From Sulfurovum sp. AR (lineage in GTDB: Bacteria > Campylobacterota > Campylobacteria > Campylobacterales > Sulfurovaceae), in the NCBI RefSeq assembly GCF_000296775.1, contig NZ_AJLE01000003.1, forward strand, positions 186,001 through 250,000: a stretch of 64,000 nt of DNA, given 5' to 3'. The position numbers and the translations under genes were made by a program. Below the pieces are notes generated by a model that saw only the letters and a list, made by a program, of their open reading frames with translations, ran no database searches and was not told the DNA's origin. Every line of letters starts with the position of its first letter. The stretch's first letter is position 1. Below, piece after piece: positions 25,802-35,178 of this stretch.

Positions 25802-26713
25802 TCAGTTTACGATACTGACCGGTGTACCTTTACGTACCTTGTTAAAAATGGTTTTTGATACTTTATAAGGAAGTCTGATACACCCATTGCTTCCAGGATA
25901 CCGTTTCACATATTTACTTGCATGAAGACCGATACCACCACTTGTAAGCCGCATCCAGTTCTTAAGTGATGCACCCACATATTTGGCTTTTTTACCTTTA
26001 TATTTTCTTCTGTCACCTTTGTAGACCAACTTCTTGCCCCGATACATTTTACCAAAGATAGTAGAACGCTTATCTGCTATCTTCTCCTTGATACAAAATG
26101 TCCCTTTGGGTGTACTTTGATTTCGGATGATCCCAGTATTAGGTTCAAGCTTTCTTTTGGCCCCGGTCGTACAAGGTGCACAAAGTGCTACTTTATCGTT
26201 GACATAAAGCCTTATTCTTTGCTCTGAGATATCTACTTTTAATTTTGTATTTCTTCCATTTGCTTTACTGAGCAGTTTTTTATCTTCATAGATACTGTAA
26301 CTTTTTCTCAAGTTTGTGTGTTTTCTAAAGTCAGCATAGTTGTTATACTTCATCAATTTTACATGTTTGACTTGTTTATCTTTAGGGAATTTGATATTTT
26401 TAGAAATTTTATCAAGTTTGGATTTGGTTTCTTTTCCTACCCAGCCGTCTGTATGAGTCAGCCCATAATACGTTTGAAAAGCGATCACTGCTTCTTTTGT
26501 CTTCTCTCCCCATCTGCCGTCAACCTTGAGTTTCACATTGATGTGTTTATCTCTATTCAGTGCAATTTGAAGATTGCGTACAGTGTTAAAATCATTTGTA
26601 CATTGTATGGTTTGGGTACCGTCACACATATCATCATGTGTTTTAAAATAATTCTTGGCGTTTGCCATGGAAATAAGCGTAAAAAGGGTAAAGAGGATCT
26701 TTATGAAGGGCAA
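25802..26713 (-). CDS. L,D-transpeptidase with peptidoglycan-binding domain
   Basis: A 303-residue exported protein. A signal peptide (PFIKILFTLFTLISMANA) precedes a PG_binding_1-like helical domain (about 45-100, with VDGRWGEKTKEAVIAFQ). A YkuD catalytic domain follows, ending in GIGLHASKYVKRYPGSNGC; H and C of HxxxxxxxxxxxSxGC are both present. Such enzymes make 3-3 peptide crosslinks or attach proteins to the wall. The start is TTG, supported by GGAG 8 nt upstream; the next methionine would destroy the signal peptide. Confidence 0.88.
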   Translation of the reverse strand: MPFIKILFTLFTLISMANAKNYFKTHDDMCDGTQTIQCTNDFNTVRNLQIALNRDKHINVKLKVDGRWGEKTKEAVIAFQTYYGLTHTDGWVGKETKSKLDKISKNIKFPKDKQVKHVKLMKYNNYADFRKHTNLRKSYSIYEDKKLLSKANGRNTKLKVDISEQRIRLYVNDKVALCAPCTTGAKRKLEPNTGIIRNQSTPKGTFCIKEKIADKRSTIFGKMYRGKKLVYKGDRRKYKGKKAKYVGASLKNWMRLTSGGIGLHASKYVKRYPGSNGCIRLPYKVSKTIFNKVRKGTPVSIVN

Positions 26714-26793
26714 AATGATATCTCCGGAAAATTATGATAGTAATTATTATACTGTTTTTCCATTAAGCCATTCTAACCTGAGTTTGAGAGATC

Positions 26794-27498
26794 TCAGATC
26801 AAAAATGATGTTACCACTCCTATAAGGCCACCGAAAACACCGCCCCACACCACAAGCCATCCTAAATGTTCCTTGATCAGATCTTGTACTAGTTCTTTCA
26901 CCATTTTTGGTGTCAGTTCATCCAATCTTTTTGCGATCAATGTTTCTACTGAAACGATCATATCTTCACTTAAGGTTGAGCTTTGTATATGATGGTCAAG
27001 TTGTGCCTTAAAAGCAGAAGAAGAAACGATGGCACTTACAGCACTCTTGAGCTTGCGTGAAAAAGGATCACGTAAACCTTCTAATGCGGCTTCACCACCG
27101 AACATTGCGATAGCGCCACCGAATTTCGATTCCATCACCGTTTTAGAGAGTGCATCAAAAGCAGGAGAAAAGTCTGCACCTTCGACCAAAGGAGTCAGAT
27201 CTATATTCTCTTCTTCTTTTGCAAAAAAATCTCCCAGCTGCTCTTTACTAAAGAACTGTTTCATCATCATCTCACGGATAGACGCTTTGAAAGCCGTAAA
27301 GTTTTTTTCTATCACCCCGGAGCCATATAGTAATGGTACCTTTTCAAATAACATATGAATAGCAAGTTGATTAGTAATGGCTCCTGAGAGTGCAAATAAT
27401 CCTGTAAACAGCAGCATCTCATAATAGACAGATGGCACCAGAAAAGCTATCCCTATAAGAAGGAGAGAAAAGAGATCGGTGATGAGGGTTTTTGACAT
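26794..27498 (-). CDS. DUF445 family membrane protein
   Basis: A 234-residue protein with N-terminal hydrophobic helices, an amphipathic soluble middle and a C-terminal helix (LGWLVVWGGVFGGLIGVVTS). The DUF445 hallmark is NQLAIHMLFEKVPLLYGSGV, close to the NWLAIHMLF core of the family. Function is unknown; the family is widespread in bacteria. GAGGA lies about 7 nt before the ATG at 27498. An ATG six codons upstream overlaps that ribosome site and is not used here. Confidence 0.8.
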   Translation of the reverse strand: MSKTLITDLFSLLLIGIAFLVPSVYYEMLLFTGLFALSGAITNQLAIHMLFEKVPLLYGSGVIEKNFTAFKASIREMMMKQFFSKEQLGDFFAKEEENIDLTPLVEGADFSPAFDALSKTVMESKFGGAIAMFGGEAALEGLRDPFSRKLKSAVSAIVSSSAFKAQLDHHIQSSTLSEDMIVSVETLIAKRLDELTPKMVKELVQDLIKEHLGWLVVWGGVFGGLIGVVTSFLI

Positions 27499-27587
27499 TG
27501 GAGTTCCTCTTTGCATTTTTTGCGTAATATAGCAAAATCTGAATTATAGTACGCCATCAACTCAATATACCAACATTAAAAAGAGGA

Positions 27588-27593
27588 TATAAT
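27588..27593 (+). promoter_or_regulatory. TATAAT -10 box of MFS gene
   Basis: TATAAT lies 36 bp before the ATG at 27629. Its last base coincides with a TTG that could otherwise be read as a start after AGAGGA. The match to the promoter spacing seen elsewhere in the window favours promoter plus ATG. Confidence 0.45.
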
Positions 27594-27628
27594 TGATTTT
27601 AACGATAAATTACCTAATAAAGCTTTCC

Positions 27629-28777
27629 ATGTCTAAAACTATAAATAAGAAGATACAGATCTCTCTACTCTTGATCGCAACGATGGGTGTGATGTCCGGC
27701 ATCACTGTTGTCTCTTCTCTTCCCCTCATTAGTCAAACATTCAGTGATCTTCCTCATATCGAATTTCTTTCAAAACTGATGTTGACCATTCCTTCCATCA
27801 TCATTGCACTTTTTGCTCCAATAGCCGGGATCATTGTAGATAAATTTGGCAGATTAAAACCGCTCTATACAGGGATCATCCTCTTTGTACTGGGTGGAAG
27901 TTCGGGATTTTATCTTGAGAACTTCTATGCCATTCTTGCCGGTCGGGCGGTTCTAGGTATAGCTGTTGCACTGCTTATGACCAGTTCTACCGCACTCATA
28001 GGTGATTATCTGGATGAAATGGCACGGCATAAATTTATGTCTGTTCAGGGGATGGCCGTAGCACTAGGAGGGATCCTGTTTATTACAGCCGGAGGTCTAC
28101 TTGCGCAACTTCATTGGTCCTACCCTTTTGCTATCTACATCTTACCCCTCTTCTTTCTACCTCTGCTGCTTACCGCTCTCCATGAGCCTGAGAAACATAC
28201 ACATGTTGAAAGTGATATGGAGATAGAGGCCAAACTCTGGCCTATATATCTCACTGCTTTTTTTGCCATGGTACTTTTTTATATGCTGCCTACCCAACTG
28301 CCTTATCTCATTATAGAGACTTTACATGGCAAACCAAGTACTATAGGATTGGTCATTGCTACAGCGATGATCTTCAATGCTCTTACCTCGAGACAGTATG
28401 CCAAACTGAAAGCGAGGTTCTCTTATGTCCATATCTATATTATGACATTTATTTTTTTTGGCACAGGCCTCTTCATCATTTCTCAAGCCCACACTATTGC
28501 ACAACTTTTTTATAGTACAGCGTTCATTGGTATAGGATTTGGCCTGATCCTTGTCAATACCAACTCATGGTTTCTTGCGAAAGTACCTGCTCAGAAGAGA
28601 GGGAAAGCTTCAGGCGTACTTGCATCAAGCTTCTTTCTAGGACAGTTTTCTTCTCCGATGCTCATGCAACCTATTGTACATCTCTATGGCATTCAAGGAC
28701 TTTTTTTGATCGTATCGGGTATTGCGTTAACGACAGCATTGATACTGTTTTTAAAAGACAGGATCCCTAAAATATAA
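27629..28777 (+). CDS. Major facilitator superfamily transporter
   Basis: About 382 residues and twelve membrane helices. The MFS motif A loop between helices 2 and 3 is visible as GIIVDKFGRLKPLY. AGRAVLGIAVALLMTSSTAL, in the fourth and fifth helices, is reminiscent of drug:proton antiporters of the DHA1 type. It is a secondary transporter, probably an exporter; the substrate is unknown. The ATG at 27629 is chosen because a -10 box lies 36 bp upstream, but a TTG at 27593 with AGAGGA in front is a real alternative. Confidence 0.85.
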   Translation: MSKTINKKIQISLLLIATMGVMSGITVVSSLPLISQTFSDLPHIEFLSKLMLTIPSIIIALFAPIAGIIVDKFGRLKPLYTGIILFVLGGSSGFYLENFYAILAGRAVLGIAVALLMTSSTALIGDYLDEMARHKFMSVQGMAVALGGILFITAGGLLAQLHWSYPFAIYILPLFFLPLLLTALHEPEKHTHVESDMEIEAKLWPIYLTAFFAMVLFYMLPTQLPYLIIETLHGKPSTIGLVIATAMIFNALTSRQYAKLKARFSYVHIYIMTFIFFGTGLFIISQAHTIAQLFYSTAFIGIGFGLILVNTNSWFLAKVPAQKRGKASGVLASSFFLGQFSSPMLMQPIVHLYGIQGLFLIVSGIALTTALILFLKDRIPKI

Positions 28778-28795
28778 AGGTTTAAAAATAGATAG

Positions 28796-29416
28796 TTAAC
28801 GTAGTAGTATAGTATGCAGTTCATCGACACTGCGCACAGCATCTGCATGGTCTGTAAAACCCCAGTCAACCATAATATAGTCTATCTCTGCCCTTTGGCT
28901 TGCCAACGCATCACGTGGACCGTCACCAATAAAAAGTGCCTGATGGCTGCTATGACCTAGTTGATCCAGTATTTTGTGAAGCATGTCCGGGTGTGGTTTT
29001 CCTTGCGGGACATCATCATAACAGGCGATTGCATCAAAATGCTCATAGACCTCTAGGTGGGTCAGTGATTCTATGGTTGAACCCCTGTAAGCATTGGTCG
29101 CTACAGCAAGATCGTGTCCTTTGCCTTTCAGCGTATCAAGCAGCTCTTTGATACCCTCATAGAGTACCAATTCGCTTGCATGGTTTTTCGTATAGTACTC
29201 CGAAAACCATTTTTCATGGTCCCGGTCAAAGGCTTTTGCATGGTAAAAGGTTTGTGCAGGATTGATCGTATGGTCATTGACCAATCTTAAAATATACTCT
29301 TGTGCCATGGGTTCAAAACCCAGGTTTTTTCGAACATAATTGATCGCATTGGCTATGGTCAATGAAGAGTTGACCAAGGTGCCATCCATATCAAAAATGA
29401 TCAGTTTTTTATCCAC
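28796..29416 (-). CDS. HAD-superfamily phosphatase, Gph-like
   Basis: A 206-residue HAD hydrolase. The nucleophile and acid are D9 and D11 in FDMDGTLVNS, a threonine lies in VATNAYRG, and GKPHPDML and FIGDGPRDALAS complete motifs III and IV. A helical cap is inserted after motif I, as in phosphoglycolate phosphatases and beta-phosphoglucomutases. The substrate cannot be fixed. The start is a GTG overlapping the stop of the upstream gene by one base (TAGTG), so it is co-translated with the Cache-domain membrane protein. Confidence 0.87.
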   Translation of the reverse strand: MDKKLIIFDMDGTLVNSSLTIANAINYVRKNLGFEPMAQEYILRLVNDHTINPAQTFYHAKAFDRDHEKWFSEYYTKNHASELVLYEGIKELLDTLKGKGHDLAVATNAYRGSTIESLTHLEVYEHFDAIACYDDVPQGKPHPDMLHKILDQLGHSSHQALFIGDGPRDALASQRAEIDYIMVDWGFTDHADAVRSVDELHTILLR

Positions 29417-30339
29417 TAGTTCATCTTCTCCGTATCTTTAAGTCTTGGCTGTATGAACTTCACATAGACAGAAAGGCTCACTAGAAGTAATGCAACACCG
29501 GAAATGAGATAGACCGCATACACAAGCTGGGCCGGATCTGTGAGTGCAAACTTAAATACCAGCATCAAGGCTTCAATGGACAGTGCAATGATAATGGAGC
29601 CTAAAAAACGAATCATTGTCTGATGTCCCTCGCCGGTGGCCCCTTTTTTCTCCTTACCCAAAACTTCTTCCTCAAATATTGCTTTGACCAGATCGAAAAT
29701 AGCCAAAGAGAGGGTCAACAGGATCGTGGCTTTAAACATCTCATTAATATCAATCGCAGTAAAATCAACACCAAAATGCAAGAATGCTGTCACACCTTTG
29801 ACAAAGAGTAACAGTGATACACCTGCCAGTGCTAAAGAGAATGCAGTATAGGCAATTTTACTTAATTTTCCAGAATATGAGTCGATAGAGCTTGGATGCA
29901 CCATACGTAAAATATTTGCCAAAGAGATATCTACGCAAATAATACTGATCAAATTATCATTTTCATCTACGATTGGAAATGATGCAGTGACAACCATCGT
30001 ATTACTTAAATTCGACGGGTATGGTTCTGTTAAGGTACAACGATGTTCTCTTTGCGTTTTATAGTAATAAGCCCTATCACTTCTATCCTCACCTTTACCA
30101 ATCCCCTGAAGCTTTTTATCCTTAGAGATATTTTCAGTGATCTGTATACCTTTACCATCCAGTGCATAAATCGCCTCTGCAGTAGGGATACTCTCATGAA
30201 GCGGTTCTAACTTTGCAAGTACTGTAGAAATATCACCATTGATAATCGTTTGAGAAATATGTCTTCCTATGATATAACAAAGGTATGCTCTTGCTTTCGC
30301 ACGGACCTGTGCATACTCTTCTATCTCTTTAATTTTCAT
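29416..30339 (-). CDS. Cache (PDC)-like sensor protein with C-terminal membrane helices
   Basis: A 307-residue protein. Residues about 20-150 resemble a PDC/Cache sensor fold: AIYALDGKGIQITENIS, then DRAYYYKTQRE, then VVTASFPIVDENDNLISIICVDIS. Four hydrophobic helices follow, at about 160-185, 197-220, 243-268 and 273-298. Cache domains normally follow a membrane helix and face the periplasm. Here no helix precedes it, and no output domain such as a kinase, GGDEF or MCP signalling domain is present. GGGGAG precedes the ATG. Its stop overlaps the HAD gene start. Confidence 0.65.
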   Translation of the reverse strand: MKIKEIEEYAQVRAKARAYLCYIIGRHISQTIINGDISTVLAKLEPLHESIPTAEAIYALDGKGIQITENISKDKKLQGIGKGEDRSDRAYYYKTQREHRCTLTEPYPSNLSNTMVVTASFPIVDENDNLISIICVDISLANILRMVHPSSIDSYSGKLSKIAYTAFSLALAGVSLLLFVKGVTAFLHFGVDFTAIDINEMFKATILLTLSLAIFDLVKAIFEEEVLGKEKKGATGEGHQTMIRFLGSIIIALSIEALMLVFKFALTDPAQLVYAVYLISGVALLLVSLSVYVKFIQPRLKDTEKMN

Positions 30340-30365
30340 ACTTTCTCCCCTTTATTTGTAATCTT

Positions 30366-31181
30366 CTATAATACTTTACCTAAAATATCAGTAAATTTTA
30401 CTTTTTGATTGATCGCTACTTCCGGGAATATACTCCCTTTTTCTGAAAAGGTCAAGATCGTCGAGCCCATCTCAAACCAGCCATAGAATTCTCCTCTCTC
30501 GACCCAAAAATCTTCATATTCATAATGCACCGGTTCTCTTATCTCTGAATTCGTTCTCACTTTCTCTTCAAAGGTTACAACCATTTGACCTACATTGAGT
30601 GCAGCCACAAGTACCAGTACCTGTGTTCTTCCCTTCTCATCTTCACACTCTATGATCACTCTTTCATTTTCAATGAAGAGGTCCACTTTATGACGGAGTA
30701 ACGGGAAATTCACAGGATAGTGTTTACCCGGGATATGTGTCAATGATTTTACCTTGAGTCTCATCGGCATATGATAGCGATGGTAATCTTTGGGAGAGAG
30801 ATAAAAATTGATGAACTCTCCTCCTTCTACTTTACTGACCGCATCCTGATGATAGGTACCAAAAAGCTTATCAATAGAGTAACTCATTCCTTTGATCTGA
30901 TAGGCTTTACCCTCTTTGATCATCCCTGCATCCGTAATGAGTGCATCCACACCGGATATCAGAGCATCTTTATCTTCAGGCAAGGCTCTAGGAGTTTCAA
31001 AAGCCCTTGTAAAGAGTTTGTTCAGTGTCGGGTAAGCACTGGGCTCTTTGAACTCACTCATATCAAGTCCCATAAGTTTTACATATCCATTGTTAATAAA
31101 GTGTTGTATCGGTGAGGGAAATGCTTTAGAAGCGAACTTTCCAAATGCACTGGAGATGATCGAAGTAAAGTGTTTGGCCAT
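30366..31181 (-). CDS. psd: Phosphatidylserine decarboxylase
   Basis: A 271-residue pyruvoyl enzyme making phosphatidylethanolamine. The self-cleavage site, usually LGST, is visible as EMGSTILTF near the C-terminus. YLSPKDYHRYHMP carries the conserved histidines. The proenzyme splits before the serine to form the pyruvoyl group. AGGA lies 6-7 nt before the ATG at 31181. A farther upstream in-frame methionine lacks a ribosome site. It may lead an operon with the Cache and HAD genes (26 bp gap). Confidence 0.93.
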   Translation of the reverse strand: MAKHFTSIISSAFGKFASKAFPSPIQHFINNGYVKLMGLDMSEFKEPSAYPTLNKLFTRAFETPRALPEDKDALISGVDALITDAGMIKEGKAYQIKGMSYSIDKLFGTYHQDAVSKVEGGEFINFYLSPKDYHRYHMPMRLKVKSLTHIPGKHYPVNFPLLRHKVDLFIENERVIIECEDEKGRTQVLVLVAALNVGQMVVTFEEKVRTNSEIREPVHYEYEDFWVERGEFYGWFEMGSTILTFSEKGSIFPEVAINQKVKFTDILGKVL

Positions 31182-31294
31182 GGTGTGTCCTGTAATTGAA
31201 GCTATAATATGCAGTATTATACCATTTGTCATTTAGGGTTGGGGTTGTTAGATAAAATACGATACTATCTATCTACATCATTCAAGGATAAAGC

Positions 31295-32035
31295 ATGGCA
31301 ATATACGTACTTTTCGATACAGAAACCACAGGAAATCAAGAACCTGACCGCATTATACAGGTAGGTGCAATGATCGTACACAGTAAAGATGAGATCGAAG
31401 TGTTGGATGAACTGTGCCAGGCGCCTGTACCCATCACTGTAGAAGCGATGGAAGTACATAACATCACACCGGAGCTCATCAAAGACAAAGGACTTTACGA
31501 TGAAACCGATTTTGCACTCAAATTACAGCAGTTCAACCAAAAAGAGAATTATCTTATCGCACATAATATTGCTTTTGATCTGGGTATGCTGGAAAAAGAA
31601 GGGTTTCAAAACCACTACACCCTGATAGACACACTCCGATGTGCCAAGCACCTGCTTCCTGACAGTCCCAATCACAGACTGCAGTATCTGCGCTACGCAC
31701 TTGAACTCTATCAGATCGAAGAGGCAGAAGCGCAAAAACTCGGTATCACTATCAAAGCACATGATGCGATAGGTGATGTACTTGTCATGAAATTGCTGCT
31801 TTCAAAACTGGTACGTCTGACTCAAGAGAAATTTGCAGGTATAAACCCTATGCAAAAACTGGCTAAACTCACCCAAACCCCTGTGATGATGAAAACCTTC
31901 AAGTTCGGGAAATACAAAGACAGAGAGATCGCTGAAGTCGTGAATGAGGACAGAGGCTATATTACATGGATGAGAGCCAACCTGGACCTGGATGAAGATA
32001 TGACATTTACGCTCGATTACTATCTGGCTTCATAG
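31295..32035 (+). CDS. DnaQ-fold 3'-5' exonuclease with DUF3820 tail
   Basis: A 246-residue DEDD-family nuclease. ExoI is VLFDTETTG, with the catalytic D and E. ExoII is LIAHNIAFDLGML, and ExoIII is KAHDAIGDVLV, with H and D as in DEDDh enzymes. After residue 190 comes a small second domain FKFGKYKDREIAEV with ITWMRAN, the DUF3820 pattern often fused to such exonucleases. It is a proofreading-like or RNase T-like nuclease rather than the polymerase epsilon subunit itself. AAGGATAAAGC precedes the ATG. Confidence 0.85.
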   Translation: MAIYVLFDTETTGNQEPDRIIQVGAMIVHSKDEIEVLDELCQAPVPITVEAMEVHNITPELIKDKGLYDETDFALKLQQFNQKENYLIAHNIAFDLGMLEKEGFQNHYTLIDTLRCAKHLLPDSPNHRLQYLRYALELYQIEEAEAQKLGITIKAHDAIGDVLVMKLLLSKLVRLTQEKFAGINPMQKLAKLTQTPVMMKTFKFGKYKDREIAEVVNEDRGYITWMRANLDLDEDMTFTLDYYLAS

Positions 32036-32042
32036 GGTCTCA

Positions 32043-32071
32043 GAGTGTAGAAAGTTCCTTTTGCTACACTC
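32043..32071. terminator. Bidirectional terminator candidate
   Basis: GAGTGTAG (32043-32050) and CTACACTC (32064-32071) form a perfect 8-bp stem between the exonuclease and the convergent diguanylate cyclase. Outer GGGT and ACCC could extend it. The loop is 13 nt. Confidence 0.55.
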
Positions 32072-33773
32072 ACACCCTGATAAATTTATCTAATGCTTTC
32101 ACCCTATTCCTGCCGCTCTCTTTCACATGGTAAAGGGCTTTATCGGCTCTTCTTACAATGGTCTCTATGCTTCTTTCAATGTGGTTATATTGGCTGATAC
32201 CAAAACTGGCCGTAATGTAGAACTTCTCATCCTTCTCCATGAACTTTTTATTGGCTACTCTTTTTCTGATACGTTCAGCAAGGAACAAGGCTTGTTTCTC
32301 ATTGGTTTCAGGCAATAAAACCAAAAACTCATCACCGCCCATTCTAAAAGCATAATCATATTCCCTGATCACACCTTTTACGATATTTGCTACTGCTTTC
32401 AATACATTGTCTCCTGCGTCATGTCCATACGTATCATTGATCTCTTTAAAATGGTCGATATCAAACATAATGATCGATAGACATCTATTGTGCCGTAAGA
32501 GACGGTTAAACTCTTTATGTGAGATCTCATAATAGGCTCTGCGGTTATAGAGTCCTGTTAAGATATCTGTTTTTGCCTCTTTTTCAGCGATGAGCCTTTT
32601 CTCCTGTGTCATTTTCATACGATCAGCCAGTGCCATAGAGAGTAGAATCACATCGATATACATACCAAAATCATTGGCCTTATAGGTCAGATAGGTATAC
32701 GGAATATAAGACATGACCGTCAGCGCAGTAATAAAAGCACCGATCAGACCACTGGCAGTACCAAGAAGAAAAAATCGAGCTGAATGATTACCCGTGAGTA
32801 GACTATACAGTGCGATACCAAAGAGATAGACACTGATCAAAAGTATTGATATGATAGCAAGCATCACATGATAATGATAGCCACCGATCATAGCTGAGAG
32901 CACTGCAACCCCGACAATACCAAAGATCAGAATCGTTGTGATGATGTACAAGGTATGATGGTATTTCACAAAGTTTAAAAATGATTTTGCAAAAAGCAGT
33001 GCGGCCACCACATAAAAATAGATCGATGTAGACTGTGCCCAATTTTGCACAGTAGGCCAATGAGGGAAGAGGTACATAAAAGTATAGCCGTTATAAGAAG
33101 CATTCATCGCAAAAAAGGCAACCAGGAAGAGTACATAATAAGCATAATAACGGGCTTTCACACCAAAATAGAGAAAAAGATTATAGAAGAGCATGGCAAC
33201 AATACCACCATACACCAAACCGATATACATCGACGCATCAACCTGTTCGGCTAAAAATGCTGCTTTATCCATGACAGACATCGCAACAATAAAAGGATCT
33301 CTTGTTTTCACTTGAAGATAAACGGTAGAAATACCCGGTTCAAACAGTGGTTCGAAATTGATAAGATAGTGATCGAGTGCTCTTTTTGAATAAGGATAGG
33401 TATTCCCGCCCTGATAGGTCTTGACTTCTCCTTTTGAAGATATGACAGTGAAGGTCACGGAGTCAAGCCAGGCCGGTTCAAAGATGATCAGTCTGGATAG
33501 TGGTGTCTCTTCTTTATTGATCACTTTGAACTGATACCAAAATGCTGAATTTGTAAAGGGATGGCTTGCTACAGGTTTATTGAGTGGTATAAAATCTTTG
33601 GAAGGAAGACGGCGTATCTCGGATAATGTCATCTTCGCAGTCGTATCCTCATACTCAAGCATCGATTCACCGATTTCATAGTGTGAGTCTGAAAGGTCCA
33701 GTACCTTTAACTGTACTTCTCCATAGAGAAGGGAAAGATAAGAAAAAAGTACTAAAAAAATTGTTTTTTGCAT
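32070..33773 (-). CDS. 7TMR-DISM diguanylate cyclase
   Basis: A 567-residue protein. A signal peptide leads into a periplasmic 7TMR-DISM-type beta domain (about 25-165), seven membrane helices (about 180-385) and a GGDEF domain (about 405-565). The active-site sequence MGGDEF is intact. An RxxD inhibitory site (REYD) lies in the normal place before it, so c-di-GMP product inhibition is expected. DISM modules are thought to sense carbohydrates or related ligands. AAAGGATAAAAG precedes the ATG. It is a single gene. Confidence 0.9.
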   Translation of the reverse strand: MQKTIFLVLFSYLSLLYGEVQLKVLDLSDSHYEIGESMLEYEDTTAKMTLSEIRRLPSKDFIPLNKPVASHPFTNSAFWYQFKVINKEETPLSRLIIFEPAWLDSVTFTVISSKGEVKTYQGGNTYPYSKRALDHYLINFEPLFEPGISTVYLQVKTRDPFIVAMSVMDKAAFLAEQVDASMYIGLVYGGIVAMLFYNLFLYFGVKARYYAYYVLFLVAFFAMNASYNGYTFMYLFPHWPTVQNWAQSTSIYFYVVAALLFAKSFLNFVKYHHTLYIITTILIFGIVGVAVLSAMIGGYHYHVMLAIISILLISVYLFGIALYSLLTGNHSARFFLLGTASGLIGAFITALTVMSYIPYTYLTYKANDFGMYIDVILLSMALADRMKMTQEKRLIAEKEAKTDILTGLYNRRAYYEISHKEFNRLLRHNRCLSIIMFDIDHFKEINDTYGHDAGDNVLKAVANIVKGVIREYDYAFRMGGDEFLVLLPETNEKQALFLAERIRKRVANKKFMEKDEKFYITASFGISQYNHIERSIETIVRRADKALYHVKESGRNRVKALDKFIRV

Positions 33774-33889
33774 CTTTTATCCTTGATATTGATAAGACAC
33801 ACTCTTTTGTACTCGTTTTAATTCTAATTTTGGGTTATTATAATAACATAAAATTATTAAAAGGCATTATTTTGACAACATTAGTGTAT

Positions 33890-35089
33890 TCAAACTACCT
33901 TTCTGATGAATACTACTTTCAGATAATCTCCCTCTTTAAATTTTTCCATGACCCTGAAATCCTTGGGTAGAGAAAACGTATGTTCTATCTTGTACTTTCC
34001 TCCCAACTCTTTAAATGCCTTGTCTATAAACTCTTTGAATTTACCCATCTTCAAGTTCGCATAATTCGTCGATGCAACGATCACCCCATCCTTATTTGTT
34101 ATCTGTATCGCCTCTTTAAGCAGTTTGACATAGTCTTTTGCCACAGAGAAGGTATGTTTTTTTGACCTTGCAAAACTAGGCGGGTCCAATACCACGATGT
34201 CGAATAATAATTCTTTCTTGACAGCATACTTAAAGTAATTGAAGACATCTTCAACGATGATATCATGTGCATTCACATCGATGTTGTTGAGCATAAACTG
34301 TTCTTGTGTTTTACTGCGGCTTCTTTTGGCCAGGTCCACACTGGTGGTCTTGGTTGCACCGCCCAAAGCGGCAAACACAGAAAAGGCACCGGTGTAAGAG
34401 AAGGTATTCAGTACCGTTTTCCCTTTGGCATAGCAATCACGAATTTTTTTTCTCACTTCCCTTTGGTCTAAAAATACCCCGACCATAGGCCCGTCATCCA
34501 GATAGATAGCGAATTTTGCACCATTCTCTTTCACGACTAAAGGGAATTCACCTCTCTCGCCACACACAAAATCATCAGAGTCATCAAGGTATTTGCCTTT
34601 GGCATCAAATCTTTTTTTCTGATAGATCCCTTTATATGCTACTTGAGACTTCAATGCTTCCAAGATTACCCCTCTGAATGCATAGATACCTAAACTGTAC
34701 CAAGTCACCAGATAGAAGCCGTCAAAATAATCTATCGTTAAGCCACCTACACCATCGCCTTCACCGTTAAATACCCTGAACGCTGTAGTGTTTTTATCAT
34801 TGTAGAGATCGTTTCGGTATTGGAGAGCCGCTTTTATCTTCTTACTGAAATACGCAACATCAATCTTTTCCTCTTTGTTACAGGAGAGTATCCAACCATG
34901 CCCTTTGTTTTGGATACCGTAATACCCTTTAGCGATAAACTTTTTTCTATCATCAAGTAGGTTAACGATCGTTCCTTCTGTTTTTAGTTTGTCCCAATCG
35001 ACTATAAACTCTTTTGAGATCAAAGGGTATCCGTTCTTGTAGTTTTTGATATATTGCGGTTTAATGGTCAGGTCAATTATATGGTTCAT
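33890..35089 (-). CDS. rlmI: RlmI-like 23S rRNA cytosine methyltransferase
   Basis: A 399-residue protein: an N-terminal PUA domain (about 1-75), an intermediate domain, and a C-terminal class I methyltransferase. VLNTFSYTGAFSVFAALGGA is motif I, and VVLDPPSFARSK is motif IV, as in RlmI-type enzymes that make m5C1962. The catalytic cysteine of other m5C families is not obvious in motif IV, as is usual for RlmI. AAGGA lies 5 nt before the ATG at 35089; two earlier methionines overlap it. Confidence 0.85.
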   Translation of the reverse strand: MNHIIDLTIKPQYIKNYKNGYPLISKEFIVDWDKLKTEGTIVNLLDDRKKFIAKGYYGIQNKGHGWILSCNKEEKIDVAYFSKKIKAALQYRNDLYNDKNTTAFRVFNGEGDGVGGLTIDYFDGFYLVTWYSLGIYAFRGVILEALKSQVAYKGIYQKKRFDAKGKYLDDSDDFVCGERGEFPLVVKENGAKFAIYLDDGPMVGVFLDQREVRKKIRDCYAKGKTVLNTFSYTGAFSVFAALGGATKTTSVDLAKRSRSKTQEQFMLNNIDVNAHDIIVEDVFNYFKYAVKKELLFDIVVLDPPSFARSKKHTFSVAKDYVKLLKEAIQITNKDGVIVASTNYANLKMGKFKEFIDKAFKELGGKYKIEHTFSLPKDFRVMEKFKEGDYLKVVFIRKVV

Positions 35090-35178
35090 ATGCATCCTTA
35101 TGCACCTCATGCGAGGTGTAACGAGGGGAACAGCCTCTTAAACTAAGAAGTGTTTAATGAGTTGTTTTCGTTCTTTTA

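Noticed and set aside
27593-27628. TTG start for the MFS transporter
   Set aside because: Coincides with a TATAAT box at the spacing seen for other genes; the ATG at 27629 fits better, though AGAGGA before the TTG keeps it possible.
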